Below, piece after piece: positions 1-11,077 of a stretch of DNA of 64,000 nucleotides; within the stretch, counting starts at the first letter, position 1; each line of letters begins with the position of its first letter. The position numbers and the translations under genes are program-made. The stretch spans positions 1 through 64,000 of the forward strand of contig NZ_PPRM01000008.1 in assembly GCF_002902665.1 (NCBI RefSeq), given 5' to 3'. Origin of the DNA: Macrococcoides caseolyticum. GTDB taxonomy: Bacteria; Bacillota; Bacilli; Staphylococcales; Staphylococcaceae. The notes below the pieces were generated by a model. That model worked only from the letters and a program-made list of their open reading frames with translations. It was not told where the DNA came from and made no database searches.

Positions 1-220
1 CATGACAATAAACCTATTTTATACCATTTTAGCAAATTATGTTAAACTATATTATAATTGTATAAAATTAATAGGAGTTTTATTTAGTCAAATACACAGG
101 TAGAAATATAGGTGCTAAAATTCTATAAAATAAAGCGACAAGTACAATATTAGTAGTAAAAAATAATCCTGTCGTAACTTCATATATACAAAAAAAGAAT
201 GTATAAAAGGACACAAAAAT
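1..220. other. AT-rich left-edge intergenic region
   Basis: Very AT-rich stretch before the first gene. A TATAAT-like hexamer lies at 53-58, but the matching -35 is poor. AAAGGA at 206-211 is a ribosome binding site for the gene starting at 221. I see no RNA gene or convincing ORF on either strand. Confidence 0.5.
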
Positions 221-610
221 ATGGAAAAAAAGTTCGTACTTAAAGATAGAGACTATAAAGAAAATAATATAGCTCTTATATTAGTGAAAAAGGAAGAAAG
301 AGATGTATGTACTGTATATAACTTGATAATAAGTTATGACAATAAGAATGTTTCAAAAGAAATCGCGTTATTCGAAGAAGATATACTTTTAATGAATACA
401 TATAAACTTGAAAATACTCTCAACTTTCTATATTTTACAGAACCAGACTTATCTTTCACAATAATTGATTTAGAGGACGGTATTCTTGTTTACATTAATT
501 TGGACTCCGGAATTGAATACTCAAATATAGCTACAGATTCAGGATTATCAATAAGACTTAATATCACTTATGATTCTTTTACAATATTCTTATCATCCAT
601 TACACTTTAA
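221..610 (+). CDS. Hypothetical protein, 129 aa, possibly immunity-type
   Basis: I do not recognise this protein with confidence. It is acidic and soluble, with no signal peptide or membrane segment. Alternating hydrophobic and polar residues suggest mostly beta strands. The C-terminal half (about residues 64-129) has a central TEPDLSF segment followed by alternating strands, which loosely recalls small WapI-like immunity proteins; that is only a pattern impression. AAAGGA lies about 9 bases before the ATG, so it is plausibly translated. Its composition is more AT-rich than the genes to the right. It stands alone on the plus strand, facing glnA, and the strong terminator at 684-718 closes it. 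Any toxin partner would lie left of the window. Function unknown. Confidence 0.6.
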   Translation: MEKKFVLKDRDYKENNIALILVKKEERDVCTVYNLIISYDNKNVSKEIALFEEDILLMNTYKLENTLNFLYFTEPDLSFTIIDLEDGILVYINLDSGIEYSNIATDSGLSIRLNITYDSFTIFLSSITL

Positions 611-683
611 TCAAACCTTTATTATAGAACATTTATCCTATAATATCAGAACTTACACGATCTTTGAAATATTGATTCCATTT

Positions 684-718
684 AAAAAGGGAGAGAATAC
701 TAGATTCTCTCCCTTTTT
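684..718. terminator. Bidirectional intrinsic terminator
   Basis: A perfect 15-base inverted repeat around a 5-base loop starts with AAAAAGGGAGAGAAT and ends in a T run; the complementary A run gives a U tract on the other strand. It sits between the converging gene at 221-610 and glnA, so it can end transcription from both. Confidence 0.9.
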
Positions 719-822
719 AGATATTTGATTTTGATTATATATTCATTTTGTTTAATACCTGGCATTTACTAGATAAATTCTATTTGTCTTTGATTTAATA
801 AGTAATATGCACCCTACTTCTA

Positions 823-2160
823 TTAATACTGTTTCATATATTGGTCACGTTCCCACTCAGACACTTGCATACGGTACATGTCCCATTCAATATTTTTTGA
901 ATGGATGAATGCACGATAGATGTGGTCACCCAGTGCTTCTTTTAAAATATCGTCTTCTTTCATCGCTTTGATTGCCGTGTAAAGTGTTGATGGTAAGTCT
1001 TCTACACCAACAGATTCACGTTCTTCACGATTCATTTCATAAATATTCTGATCAACTGGTGCTGGACAAGCTAATTTATTCTTGATGCCATCTAATCCTG
1101 CTTGAAGAATCGTTGCTAATGCCATATATGGGTTAGCAGATGGATCAACTGAACGTACTTCTACACGCGTAGATAGTCCACGTGATGAAGGAATACGAAT
1201 TAATGGCGAACGGTTTTGGCCACTCCATGCGATATAAACTGGTGCTTCATAACCAGGTACTAAACGTTTGTAAGAGTTTACTAATGGGTTACACACTGCA
1301 GTAAATCCTCTTGCATGTTTAAGAACTCCTGCGATAAAGTGACGCGCATCTTCAGATAATTCCATTTCTCCGTTCGGATCATAGAACGCATTTTCTTTCG
1401 GCCCTTTGAATAACGAAACGTTAAAGTGCATACCTGAACCATTTACACCATATAATGGTTTAGGCATAAATGTTGCATGAAGATTATGTTTACGCGCAAT
1501 TGTCTTAACAACTAATTTGAATGTTTGAATGTTATCACATGCAGTAACTGCATCTGCATATTTAAAGTCGATTTCGTGCTGACCTGGCGCTACTTCGTGG
1601 TGACTTGCTTCTATATCAAAGCCCATGTCTTCAAGTTCTAAAACGATGTCTCGACGACAGTTCTCACCTAAATCTGTAGGCGCTAAATCGAAGTATCCAC
1701 CATTATCATTTAATTCAAGTGTTGGTTCCCCTTTTTCATCTAATTTGAATAAGAAGAATTCTGGTTCTGGTCCTAAGTTAAAGTCTGTAAATCCTAAAGC
1801 TTCCATTTCTTTCAATACACGTTTTAAGTTACTACGTGGATCTCCTGAGAATGGTGTGCCGTCTGGCTTATACACATCACAGATTAAACGTGCGACTTTA
1901 CCTTTGTCTGAAGTCCAAGGGAAAATAACCCATGTGTCTAAGTCTGGATGTAATTTCATATCTGATTCTTCGATACGTACAAACCCTTCGATTGATGAAC
2001 CATCAAACATCATTTCATTGTCTAGTACTTTCTCTAACTGGCTGATGGGTACCTCTACGTTTTTAATTGTTCCTAGAATATCAGAAAATTGTAGTCTTAA
2101 ATAACGTACGTTTGATTCCTCTGCTAACTTGATGATGTCTTCTCTTGTAAATTTCGCCAT
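823..2160 (-). CDS. glnA: Glutamine synthetase, type I
   Basis: Makes glutamine from glutamate, ammonia and ATP; a cytoplasmic dodecamer in this family. The 445-aa product has the usual length. Visible family motifs are [12 protein letters not shown], the [17 protein letters not shown] flap segment and [15 protein letters not shown] near the C terminus. The start is the ATG at 2160 (MAKFTREDI), preceded by GGAGG; an in-frame ATG at 2298 would overlap glnR heavily and has no family support. It follows glnR by 16 bases as the usual glnRA operon. In Bacillus the feedback-inhibited enzyme also controls GlnR and TnrA; the GlnR operator upstream of glnR implies nitrogen control here (inference). 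Confidence 0.97.
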   Translation of the reverse strand: MAKFTREDIIKLAEESNVRYLRLQFSDILGTIKNVEVPISQLEKVLDNEMMFDGSSIEGFVRIEESDMKLHPDLDTWVIFPWTSDKGKVARLICDVYKPDGTPFSGDPRSNLKRVLKEMEALGFTDFNLGPEPEFFLFKLDEKGEPTLELNDNGGYFDLAPTDLGENCRRDIVLELEDMGFDIEASHHEVAPGQHEIDFKYADAVTACDNIQTFKLVVKTIARKHNLHATFMPKPLYGVNGSGMHFNVSLFKGPKENAFYDPNGEMELSEDARHFIAGVLKHARGFTAVCNPLVNSYKRLVPGYEAPVYIAWSGQNRSPLIRIPSSRGLSTRVEVRSVDPSANPYMALATILQAGLDGIKNKLACPAPVDQNIYEMNREERESVGVEDLPSTLYTAIKAMKEDDILKEALGDHIYRAFIHSKNIEWDMYRMQVSEWERDQYMKQY

Positions 2161-2176
2161 AATATCCTCCAGTTGT

Positions 2177-2530
2177 TTATTTAAAAAATCTTGACAGATC
2201 CCCACGATTAATAGGGATTTTACTACGGTCGAGCCTTGAAACTTCGTAATCAAGAGATTCTTTAATCTCAAATGTGGGTTGTTGTGACTTCTCCTCATTG
2301 ATAATCGATTTAATACGCTTCATATTAAATCCTTTTTCTAAAAGTAGTTTAATATCAAGTAATAAATCCAGATCGTTCATTGAAAATAGTCTTTGGTTCC
2401 CACTTGTTCGTTCAGGTGTAATCAACGACTGTGATTCATAGTATCTAATTTGCCTTGCAGAAAGCTCTGTTAATTTCATAACGACACTCATTGGAAACAC
2501 CAGCATATTTCTTCTTATTGCATCACGCAT
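2177..2530 (-). CDS. glnR: MerR-family nitrogen regulator GlnR
   Basis: Represses glnRA when nitrogen is plentiful. The 117-aa protein has an N-terminal winged helix ([15 protein letters not shown], about residues 20-34), a dimerisation helix and a C-terminal tail ending GDLSRFFK. That tail matches the autoinhibitory tail of Bacillus GlnR, which feedback-inhibited glutamine synthetase relieves. I chose the ATG at 2530 (MRDAIRRN) because it aligns with known GlnR starts and has AGGG upstream; an in-frame ATG at 2551 gives 7 extra residues. It is the first gene of glnRA, and the operator at 2592-2608 lies just upstream. Confidence 0.95.
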   Translation of the reverse strand: MRDAIRRNMLVFPMSVVMKLTELSARQIRYYESQSLITPERTSGNQRLFSMNDLDLLLDIKLLLEKGFNMKRIKSIINEEKSQQPTFEIKESLDYEVSRLDRSKIPINRGDLSRFFK

Positions 2531-2581
2531 CTTCAACACCCTTTCGAACATAGTTGTAATTTATCATATTTTTTTATAAAA

Positions 2582-2618
2582 AACAAATCCATGTAAGGAA
2601 ACCTTACATAGATTTGTT
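2582..2618 (-). terminator. Terminator of ynbB
   Basis: AACAAATC and ATGTAAGG arms pair with their complements across a 3-base loop, with one mismatch, and a U-rich tract follows on the minus strand. The stem overlaps the ynbB stop codon and contains the GlnR operator. Confidence 0.75.
2592..2608 (-). promoter_or_regulatory. GlnR operator upstream of glnRA
   Basis: The 17-base palindrome fits the GlnR/TnrA consensus TGTNA-N7-TNACA exactly (TGTAA, 7 bases, TTACA). It lies about 60 bases before glnR. A TATGAT-like -10 sits at 2563-2568, so a bound dimer would cover the -35 region. The palindrome is also the core of the ynbB terminator hairpin. Confidence 0.85.
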
Positions 2619-3876
2619 ATAACGTTATAATTTCTTTTTCAGTCAGTATTTCAATCGCTTTAATTATTGCGAGTTTAACGTGTTCATAAGTTAATCCGCC
2701 TTGAACATAAACCTCGTACGGTGAACGTATCGGACCGTCTGCTGTAAGTTCAAGTGATGCGCCTTGTATAAATGTACCTGCTGCCATAATAACATCATCC
2801 GTATAGCCAGGCATGTATGCCGGCATCGGTAAATACTGTGAATTTATAGGAGATGCCATCTGAATAGCCTGTGTAAATGCAATCATCTTTTCTTTATCAT
2901 TGAAGATGACTGATTGAATGAGGTCTGTTCGCTCATCATTCCAGAGTGGCGTTGTATTCAGATTCAAAGACCCAAGCATCGCACTAGTAAATACTGCGCC
3001 TTTTAGTGCCTGACTCACAACATGCGGGCTCAGGAAAAACCCTTGATACATTTCATGCAGACTGTAAAGTGAAGCACCTGCTTCTTTGCCGATACCTGGT
3101 GCTGTAAGACGATATCCAACACGCTCAATCAGATCTTTACGTCCTGCAATATAACCACCAATTTTACACAGTCCACCTCCTGGATTCTTAATGAGAGAGC
3201 CAGCAATTAAATCCGCACCCACTTCTGACGGTTCCTGAACTTCTGTGAATTCACCATAACAATTATCGACAAATACAATAACATCAGGATATTTATCTTT
3301 TATCGCTGATATTGCCTCACCTATCTGTTTAATTGTCAACGATTTACGTGAGCTGTACCCTTTAGAGCGCTGAATGCCTATCACTTTCGTTTTTGATGTT
3401 ATAGATTCTAGGACATTTTCGATATCGATTTCATCGTTGACCAAATCGATATCCTTATAGGCAACACCATTTTCAATCAATGAACCGATACCGTTACCTG
3501 TAATACCGATAACTTCTAAAAGCGTGTCATAGGGTTGACCCGTTATGTAGAGTAATTCGTCCCCGAATTGCAAGTTAGCGCTTAACGCAAGCGTTATTGC
3601 ATGCGTCCCGCTGATGACTTGTGGACGAACGATGGCATCCTCTGTCTTAAAAACGTGTGCATATACCGCTTCTAAGTTATCTCGCCCGCTATCATCATAG
3701 CCATAGCCATTCGTACCGCCAAGATCAGCGTCTGTAATTTTTATATCATTAAATGCATCTATTACTTTTTTTTGATTATAAAGGGCGATAGATTCTATCC
3801 TTTTAAATATCGGCGTGATTTTGCTTTCATTGTCCTCGATTAATTGCTGGAGCTGTTCATACTTCGTAATTTTCAT
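2617..3876 (-). CDS. ynbB: PLP-dependent lyase-like protein, YnbB family
   Basis: Member of the fold-type I PLP enzyme group annotated as methionine gamma-lyase-like or 'aluminum resistance' protein; the true substrate is not established. The 419-aa chain has the GGTNGYGYDDSGRD segment near residue 55 and the likely PLP lysine in GSLIKNPGGG (about residue 230), followed by GGYIAGR. It lies 4 bases after hflX and before glnR, the order seen in Bacillus and Staphylococcus. Its terminator doubles as the glnR operator region. Family placement is secure; biochemical role is not. Confidence 0.88.
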   Translation of the reverse strand: MKITKYEQLQQLIEDNESKITPIFKRIESIALYNQKKVIDAFNDIKITDADLGGTNGYGYDDSGRDNLEAVYAHVFKTEDAIVRPQVISGTHAITLALSANLQFGDELLYITGQPYDTLLEVIGITGNGIGSLIENGVAYKDIDLVNDEIDIENVLESITSKTKVIGIQRSKGYSSRKSLTIKQIGEAISAIKDKYPDVIVFVDNCYGEFTEVQEPSEVGADLIAGSLIKNPGGGLCKIGGYIAGRKDLIERVGYRLTAPGIGKEAGASLYSLHEMYQGFFLSPHVVSQALKGAVFTSAMLGSLNLNTTPLWNDERTDLIQSVIFNDKEKMIAFTQAIQMASPINSQYLPMPAYMPGYTDDVIMAAGTFIQGASLELTADGPIRSPYEVYVQGGLTYEHVKLAIIKAIEILTEKEIITL

Positions 3877-3880
3877 AGTA

Positions 3881-5158
3881 TTATAACCTCTTTATCTGTT
3901 CATTACTTAATAGCTTATTTAATATACCTTCATGACGATGTTCATAGCCGTATATTTCATATTTATCTTTGTCTTCATTAAAATTTATTGCTGAAACTAG
4001 TGTATGTTCCTTTAAGAAAGCGATTATCTGTCCGGCATCCTTGTCAACTTCAATTGCGTATTTTGACATATTACGTTGCATCATATCAATAAGTTTGTTT
4101 TGTATATGTATCTTATCTTGTTTATCAAATACTGATACAAGCAATTCATCTTTCCCTGCAGCTGTGACAAAGGATTCAAGCTTATCTTTTTTATTTAAAA
4201 GCGTAAGTACCGGAATTGTATCCATATCTAGCTCCTTTAACAGAGCAATGACTGTATCGATATGATTCATATAGTTTGGATGACTTCTATCAACGACATG
4301 AATAAGAATATCTGCATACTTCGCCTCTTCTAATGTCGAACTGAATGCTTCGATTAAATGAGTCGGCAACTGCTGTATAAAACCGACGGTATCACTTAAT
4401 AGTACTGGATAACCTTCATGCAGCTTCATCATCTTACTCTTCGGGTCAAGCGTCGCAAACAGTAAATCTTCCATATATGTGTCACTGTCTGAAAGTGCAT
4501 TAAACCACGTCGATTTGCCTGCATTCGTATAGCCAACTAGCGCAACCTGGAATATATTTCTCTTTTTTCGGTTTTCTCTATAACGCTGTCGATGTTGTTT
4601 AATTGTTTCGAGTTGTAGCTTGATATCATGAATTCTGCTTCTGATATGTCGCCTATTCATTTCTAGTTTCGTTTCACCAGGCCCACGTGTCCCGATACCA
4701 CCACCAAGTCTTGATAAACTTAGTCCGTGTCCAGATAATCTTGGCAATAAATACTCGAGCTGAGCAAGCTCCACCTGTAGTTTACCTTCTCGACTTTTTG
4801 CACGTTGTGCAAAGATATCCAGTATAAGCTGAGTACGGTCTATTATTTTACAGTCAAGCACTTCATTTAAATGTTTCGATTGACTTGTTGTGAGCTCATT
4901 ATTAACAACAACCATATCAAATGCTATATCTTCTCGTTCCTTTAGTTCCACTATTTCTTCTAGCTTTCCTTTACCTATGTAATAACTATTATCAACTCTA
5001 TCTTTATTTTGAATAACAACTTCGGTAACTTCAATGCCGGCTGTATGGCACAATGATTTAATCTCCTCTAACGATTCACCGAAGTTAAAATCATCGTTCT
5101 TTTTTAGATGAACTGCTATAATAAGAGCACGTTCAGTCGCTTTTTGTGTATCTTTCAA
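3881..5158 (-). CDS. hflX: Ribosome-associated GTPase HflX
   Basis: GTPase that binds the 50S subunit and splits stalled or hibernating ribosomes in studied bacteria. The 425-aa protein has the HflX N-terminal domain, the glycine-rich linker LGGGIGTRGPGETKLE (about residues 152-167), then a G domain with GYTNAGKS (G1, about residue 210), DTVGF (G3) and NKKD (G4). It starts with ATG at 5158 in the short region divergent from the peroxidase gene. ynbB follows 4 bases downstream. Nothing is missing from the nucleotide-binding motifs. Confidence 0.96.
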   Translation of the reverse strand: MKDTQKATERALIIAVHLKKNDDFNFGESLEEIKSLCHTAGIEVTEVVIQNKDRVDNSYYIGKGKLEEIVELKEREDIAFDMVVVNNELTTSQSKHLNEVLDCKIIDRTQLILDIFAQRAKSREGKLQVELAQLEYLLPRLSGHGLSLSRLGGGIGTRGPGETKLEMNRRHIRSRIHDIKLQLETIKQHRQRYRENRKKRNIFQVALVGYTNAGKSTWFNALSDSDTYMEDLLFATLDPKSKMMKLHEGYPVLLSDTVGFIQQLPTHLIEAFSSTLEEAKYADILIHVVDRSHPNYMNHIDTVIALLKELDMDTIPVLTLLNKKDKLESFVTAAGKDELLVSVFDKQDKIHIQNKLIDMMQRNMSKYAIEVDKDAGQIIAFLKEHTLVSAINFNEDKDKYEIYGYEHRHEGILNKLLSNEQIKRL

Positions 5159-5216
5159 AGTTTCACCTCAATTATTTGATACTTCATTTTAACATATTTA
5201 GAAAGGATGCGTTTAT

Positions 5217-5690
5217 ATGTCTATATACGAATATACGGTTACTAAAGCAAATCATGAATCATATTCACTTGCAGAATACAAAAATCAAGTTGTTCTAATT
5301 GTTAATACTGCGAGCGAATGTGGATTTACAAAACAGTTTGATGGACTTGAAAAACTCTACCAGGAATATAAAGGACAAGGGTTTACTGTATTGGGATTCC
5401 CTTGTAATCAATTTGGAGGCCAGGAACCCGGAAGTGGGGCTGAAGCTGAACAGAATTGTCGTTTGAACTATGGCGTTACGTTCCCGATTCATGAAAAAAT
5501 AGAAGTGAATGGAGATAACGCACACCCGCTGTTTAAATATATAAAAGAAGAGACAAAAGGGATCATGGGCAGTAAGATCAAATGGAATTTCACAAAATTT
5601 TTAGTTGATAGACAAGGTAACGTTGTTGCGCGTTTTGCACCTACAACTACACCCGAGCAATTGAAAAAGCATATAGAAAAATATCTATAA
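5217..5690 (+). CDS. bsaA: Glutathione peroxidase-family thiol peroxidase
   Basis: Reduces peroxides; the Cys-type bacterial enzymes usually draw electrons from thioredoxin rather than glutathione. The 157-aa protein has the peroxidatic Cys35 in [10 protein letters not shown], the [12 protein letters not shown] motif carrying the active-site Gln and a second Cys, and [10 protein letters not shown] carrying the active-site Trp. No selenocysteine or signal peptide is present. GAAAGGA precedes the ATG. It is transcribed away from hflX and closed by the terminator at 5695-5723. Staphylococcal homologues are called BsaA or GpxA. Confidence 0.93.
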   Translation: MSIYEYTVTKANHESYSLAEYKNQVVLIVNTASECGFTKQFDGLEKLYQEYKGQGFTVLGFPCNQFGGQEPGSGAEAEQNCRLNYGVTFPIHEKIEVNGDNAHPLFKYIKEETKGIMGSKIKWNFTKFLVDRQGNVVARFAPTTTPEQLKKHIEKYL

Positions 5691-5694
5691 AAAT

Positions 5695-5723
5695 AGAACA
5701 ATTCCTTTCAGAGGAATTGTTCT
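5695..5723. terminator. Terminator after the peroxidase gene
   Basis: AGAACAATTCCT pairs with its full complement across a short loop, followed by TTTATT. An A-rich flank lets it work on the minus strand for the miaA-hfq transcript as well. Confidence 0.85.
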
Positions 5724-5741
5724 TTATTACTTACAGCATAT

Positions 5742-5932
5742 TTACACTGCAAAAGTACTGATAGTATGCTTGTAAATGAGATTGTGTTTATCGCTTTAAA
5801 CAGGATGACATTCATCATAGTTGAGTACTACACCTTCTATATGAAACCCGTTTGTTGAAAATACTGTTAGTTCTTGCTGATTTCTTTGGAATTATCTAAA
5901 AATGCGTCCTGCAGGTTAGCTGAATTCATCAT
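5742..5932 (-). pseudogene. hfq: Decayed hfq (RNA chaperone), frameshift plus in-frame stop
   Basis: The short gene after miaA, where hfq lies in staphylococci and Bacillus, is still readable as Hfq in pieces. From ATG 5929 the first frame gives a start like NLQDAFLDN, then stops at 5867-5869. One frame over, the text resumes as LTVFSTNGFHIEGVVLNYD, meets TAA at 5796-5798, and continues as NLIYKHTISTFAV to 5742. These match the Hfq landmarks: N-terminal helix, TVF..NGF strand, and YKH with ISTF. Two independent lesions argue for real decay over a sequencing slip. The start overlaps the end of miaA, so the ancestral operon layout is kept. Confidence 0.85.
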
Positions 5933-6854
5933 TATCATCCCTCGGTATGTTTGCAGCAATTTGTTCGACGATTGATTCTATCGTCAATTCAGACGTATCA
6001 AACCATTCAATCGTCATCTGATTATTGAACCATGTCAATTGACGTTTTGCAAAATTCCTGGAGTTTTGCTGTAAATTTTCTATCGCCTGATTCAACGAAA
6101 CTTCTCCATCTATATAAGGAATCATCTCTTTATATCCTATTGCAGTCATGCTTTGGCTCTGTCTATAGCCCTTACTTATCAATGTCTCCACTTCCTGAAC
6201 AAGTCCTTGTTCGACCATAAGCAATACACGGCGGTTGATTTTGTCATATAGTGTTGGACGCGGCATATTAAGCCCTATAATATATGTATCGTATTTAGAA
6301 CTTAATGTATGACTCTTCTTCTGATCAGTGATAGATTTATGGTGCATTTCATAATATGTCAGCGCGCGTAACACTCGCTGTCTATTATTAATATGAATTT
6401 GAGACGCAGCCTTTGTATCCTTCTCAGTCAACAGACGATAAAGCGTCTCTTTATCCAGACTTTCATAGTGATCCATCAGTTCTTTCTTCAGCGCTTGATC
6501 CTCTTCTACAAATTCATATTCATATAGTACGCTTTGTATATATAATCCCGTTCCGCCGACAATCATCGGTGTTTTTCCTCTGCTATATATGTCTTCAATC
6601 AGCTTTTCAGCATGGACTTTAAACTGTGCTGCTGAATATGCCTCATCTGGGTTTAAAATATCAATCAGATGATGTGGGATGCCTTCCATCTCTTCCTGTG
6701 TAATCTTTGCACTACCGATATCCATACCTCGGTAGACCTGAATCGCATCCCCGCTAATAATTTCACCATTAACAGCTTTAGCTATTTCAATACTTAATGC
6801 TGTTTTACCTACAGCTGTGGGTCCCACAATAACGATTAACGGAATTTTATTCAT
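5916..6854 (-). CDS. miaA: tRNA dimethylallyltransferase
   Basis: Adds a dimethylallyl group to A37 of tRNAs that read codons starting with U; MiaB (17541-19070) later methylthiolates the product. The 312-aa length is normal. The P-loop GPTAVGKT is near residue 11, followed by the SGDAIQVYRGMDIGSAK and GGTGLYIQ motifs typical of MiaA. Its start overlaps the upstream hydrolase gene by 8 bases, and its end overlaps the decayed hfq, so the three were transcribed together. Confidence 0.97.
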   Translation of the reverse strand: MNKIPLIVIVGPTAVGKTALSIEIAKAVNGEIISGDAIQVYRGMDIGSAKITQEEMEGIPHHLIDILNPDEAYSAAQFKVHAEKLIEDIYSRGKTPMIVGGTGLYIQSVLYEYEFVEEDQALKKELMDHYESLDKETLYRLLTEKDTKAASQIHINNRQRVLRALTYYEMHHKSITDQKKSHTLSSKYDTYIIGLNMPRPTLYDKINRRVLLMVEQGLVQEVETLISKGYRQSQSMTAIGYKEMIPYIDGEVSLNQAIENLQQNSRNFAKRQLTWFNNQMTIEWFDTSELTIESIVEQIAANIPRDDNDEFS

Positions 6855-7743
6855 TCTTCAACCACTTTCTAATATTTTGTAATACTTCTTTTTGATTCTT
6901 TTCAAATAATACCTCATGTCTTGAATTTTCATAGAGCTGGATAAAGACATGTTTAATTCCACATCTTTTATATAATTGACCTGTCTTTTCCACCCCTTTC
7001 CCGAAATTAGAAAACGGATCGTCCTGACCAGCAATAAGCAGAATCTTTAATGATTTGTTCATGCGCTTAACATTCTTCTTGCTGCTTGTAAACTTTAATG
7101 ATTCGTTGATTGAATTTAAAGCACCTATCGACATATTAAATCCTGCAGCGGGATCTGAGACAAACGCATCGACATTATCCTCATTCAAACTAATCCAGTC
7201 ACTCTCTGTACGTAAAGGTCTGAACTTACGGTTAAAATCGCTCAGAGTCAACTTATTGACGAAATCTAGTTTTTTATAGGGTGGATGTATCTTTAATAGT
7301 GGTTTAAGCAATAGCGAAGCTGCCTCAAATTTCTTATTGTAGAAACTAGTACCTGACAATATAAGTCTATCGAATAAACCAGGGTAACGGATAACATATT
7401 TTCTAGCGACGATACTTCCCATAGAATGTCCGAACAAAATAAATTCCCCTTTAAAATCGAATGTTTCAAATATTTCATATGCATCCTCTACCAAAGTATC
7501 AATCGAGGGGAAATGTCCTTGTTCTGAAGCTTCAATATGCTTGCCATGTCCTCTGTGATCATGTATCAGAACATCATACCCCATATCACAGAAATATCTG
7601 CACACTGCATCATAACGCTCCATATGTTCGGCCATACCGTGAAGCATCTGAATGACACCCTTGCTTTCCTCGTGTCTATAAAGTTTAAATGCAATCCGTG
7701 TGTTATCCTTCAATGTAATAAACTTATTCGTAATTTCCATCAT
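6847..7743 (-). CDS. Alpha/beta hydrolase, monoacylglycerol lipase/lysophospholipase type
   Basis: Serine hydrolase of the Hydrolase_4 group; likely cleaves monoacylglycerols or lysophospholipids, substrate unproven. The 298-aa protein has HGMAEHMERYD near residue 35 (oxyanion region), the nucleophile elbow GHSMGS near residue 108, the acid in AGQDDPFSN and the catalytic His in NSRHEVLFEK. There is no signal peptide. Two adjacent ATGs (7743 and 7740) follow AGGTGA; the second is better spaced. It overlaps miaA by 8 bases. Staphylococci have a similar gene between glpD and miaA. Confidence 0.85.
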   Translation of the reverse strand: MMEITNKFITLKDNTRIAFKLYRHEESKGVIQMLHGMAEHMERYDAVCRYFCDMGYDVLIHDHRGHGKHIEASEQGHFPSIDTLVEDAYEIFETFDFKGEFILFGHSMGSIVARKYVIRYPGLFDRLILSGTSFYNKKFEAASLLLKPLLKIHPPYKKLDFVNKLTLSDFNRKFRPLRTESDWISLNEDNVDAFVSDPAAGFNMSIGALNSINESLKFTSSKKNVKRMNKSLKILLIAGQDDPFSNFGKGVEKTGQLYKRCGIKHVFIQLYENSRHEVLFEKNQKEVLQNIRKWLKNE

Positions 7744-7816
7744 TCTTCACCTCATCTTTATTATAGCGAAACAATTTGTTTTCGTCATAGCCCTATCATT
7801 ATCTGAAAATATAGGA

Positions 7817-7845
7817 AAACCATCCAAATATTATTTGGATGGTTT
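7817..7845. terminator. Terminator after glpD
   Basis: A perfect 13-base inverted repeat (AAACCATCCAAAT arm) around a 3-base loop. It lies between the end of glpD and the start of the hydrolase gene, separating the glycerol genes from miaA. Confidence 0.8.
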
Positions 7846-7871
7846 AGATCATAATTGCTTTTCATCGTAAT

Positions 7872-9545
7872 TTATTCTACTGAAACTTGAACAGACGGTG
7901 ATTTTGCTTCATGGATCTTTTGTTCAAGCTCACGTGCATATTCTGTACGTTGACCATTATCATAGTTAAGTAAATTAGCCATCGTATCAATAACCGCTTC
8001 CTTATATTGTTCAACTTTTTTAATATCGAAATATAGATCACCAGTTCTACGTGTCAAGAAATCAGTAGGTTTGATCACCATTTCTTCCTGAATTGAATAT
8101 ACAAGTTGTGCATAATATGTTAGAGGCAGGCCGTTGACTTCAGCAGTATGTTTCGTATGTGCAATGTTAAATAACTTCTCTACATTTGAACCATACTTTT
8201 TAATCAGGAATTTTTGTTCCTCTTCCGGTAGATAACTGTAGAGTTCAGGTTTCAATGACTTTTCAATAAAGTGCTCAAAATTAGTACTGCCTCCTACATC
8301 TCCACCAGAAATTGTTGTATGCTTAGTGTTGCTTTCTTTAAAGTTCAGTTTATATTCTTCTTTTAAACGTTTTGCAACTAAATCAACGATTTCCTGAGCC
8401 ATATGACGATATCCTGTTAATTTACCACCGGCAATCGTCAGAAGGCCAGATTTACCTTCCCAAATTTCATCCTTACGTGAAATTTCAGATGGATCTTTTC
8501 CTTTTTCTAAGATCAGAGGACGAATACCTGCCCAAGTTGATTCAATATCCTCGTCTGCAACGTTTACAGTCGGGAACATATAGTTGATTGCATCAATGAT
8601 ATAATCACGATCTTCCTGTGTTACTTTAGGACTTGTTTTATCGTTATTATAGAATGTATCCGTAGTACCGACATACGTTTTACCGTCGCGAGGAATAGCA
8701 AAAATCATGCGTTTATCGCTTTCAGTATCAAAGTAAACTGCCTGTTTGAGTGGAAAAACGCTTTCGTCAAAGACAAGATGGATTCCTTTTGTCAGGCGGA
8801 GTTGCTTATTATTTTTCGAATAGTCTTTTCCACGCACTTCATCAACCCATGGCCCAGATGCATTGACAACTTTACGCCCTTGAATTTTAAACTTCGTATT
8901 TGAGATTGTATCAACCGCCTCGATACCACTCACCTTGTTTTTCTTGTCATAAGTAAATCCGGTTGCTTTTGTATAGTTTAAAATATCAGCACCAAATTCT
9001 GCGGCACGTTTCATAACTTCAATGGTCATACGCGCATCATCTGTTTTATATTCAACATAGTAACCCCCACCCTTAAGGCCACTTTCTTTTACGAGAGGTT
9101 CTTTTGCTAATGTTTCTTTTGCAGAAAGCATTGTTCTTCTTTCCGATTTCTTTACACCTGCTAAATAATCATATACTTTTAATGCAAGAGACGTTGTTGC
9201 TGGTCCAAACGTACCCCCTTTATGCATCGGTAAGAGCATCCATTCTGGTGTCGTTACATGAGGTCCATTTTCATAAACAATCGCTCTTTCTTTCCCAGTC
9301 TCACTTACAACGCCAATTTGCAGCTGTTTTAAGTAACGTAATCCACCATGAACAAGCTTTGTTGAACGCGAAGAAGTTCCGCTTGCAAAGTCCTGCATTT
9401 CAACGAGCGCGACTTTCATACCGCGCTGCGCTGCATCAAATGCGATACCTGCACCAGTGATACCTCCACCAACCACTACGATATCATAATATTCTTCCTT
9501 CATTTTGTTCAATGTTTGATTTCTATTCAGACTTGAAAGTTGCAT
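7872..9545 (-). CDS. glpD: Aerobic glycerol-3-phosphate dehydrogenase
   Basis: Membrane-associated FAD enzyme that oxidises glycerol-3-phosphate to dihydroxyacetone phosphate and feeds electrons to menaquinone. The 557-aa length is typical. The FAD-binding Rossmann motif [19 protein letters not shown] is near residue 24, followed by [21 protein letters not shown] precedes the ATG at 9545. It lies 20 bases after glpK and is the last glp gene before the terminator at 7817-7845. Confidence 0.97.
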   Translation of the reverse strand: MQLSSLNRNQTLNKMKEEYYDIVVVGGGITGAGIAFDAAQRGMKVALVEMQDFASGTSSRSTKLVHGGLRYLKQLQIGVVSETGKERAIVYENGPHVTTPEWMLLPMHKGGTFGPATTSLALKVYDYLAGVKKSERRTMLSAKETLAKEPLVKESGLKGGGYYVEYKTDDARMTIEVMKRAAEFGADILNYTKATGFTYDKKNKVSGIEAVDTISNTKFKIQGRKVVNASGPWVDEVRGKDYSKNNKQLRLTKGIHLVFDESVFPLKQAVYFDTESDKRMIFAIPRDGKTYVGTTDTFYNNDKTSPKVTQEDRDYIIDAINYMFPTVNVADEDIESTWAGIRPLILEKGKDPSEISRKDEIWEGKSGLLTIAGGKLTGYRHMAQEIVDLVAKRLKEEYKLNFKESNTKHTTISGGDVGGSTNFEHFIEKSLKPELYSYLPEEEQKFLIKKYGSNVEKLFNIAHTKHTAEVNGLPLTYYAQLVYSIQEEMVIKPTDFLTRRTGDLYFDIKKVEQYKEAVIDTMANLLNYDNGQRTEYARELEQKIHEAKSPSVQVSVE

Positions 9546-9565
9546 TATTATTCCTCCATTAAAAC

Positions 9566-11077
<1,512 letters not shown>

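Noticed and set aside
1625-2104. Plus-strand ORF of 159 codons inside glnA
   Set aside because: Mirror image of a conserved gene with no ribosome binding site or plausible protein; a shadow ORF.
2161-2298. N-terminal extension of glnA to ATG 2298
   Set aside because: It overlaps glnR in another frame, has no homology to glutamine synthetase, and ATG 2160 has a clear ribosome binding site.
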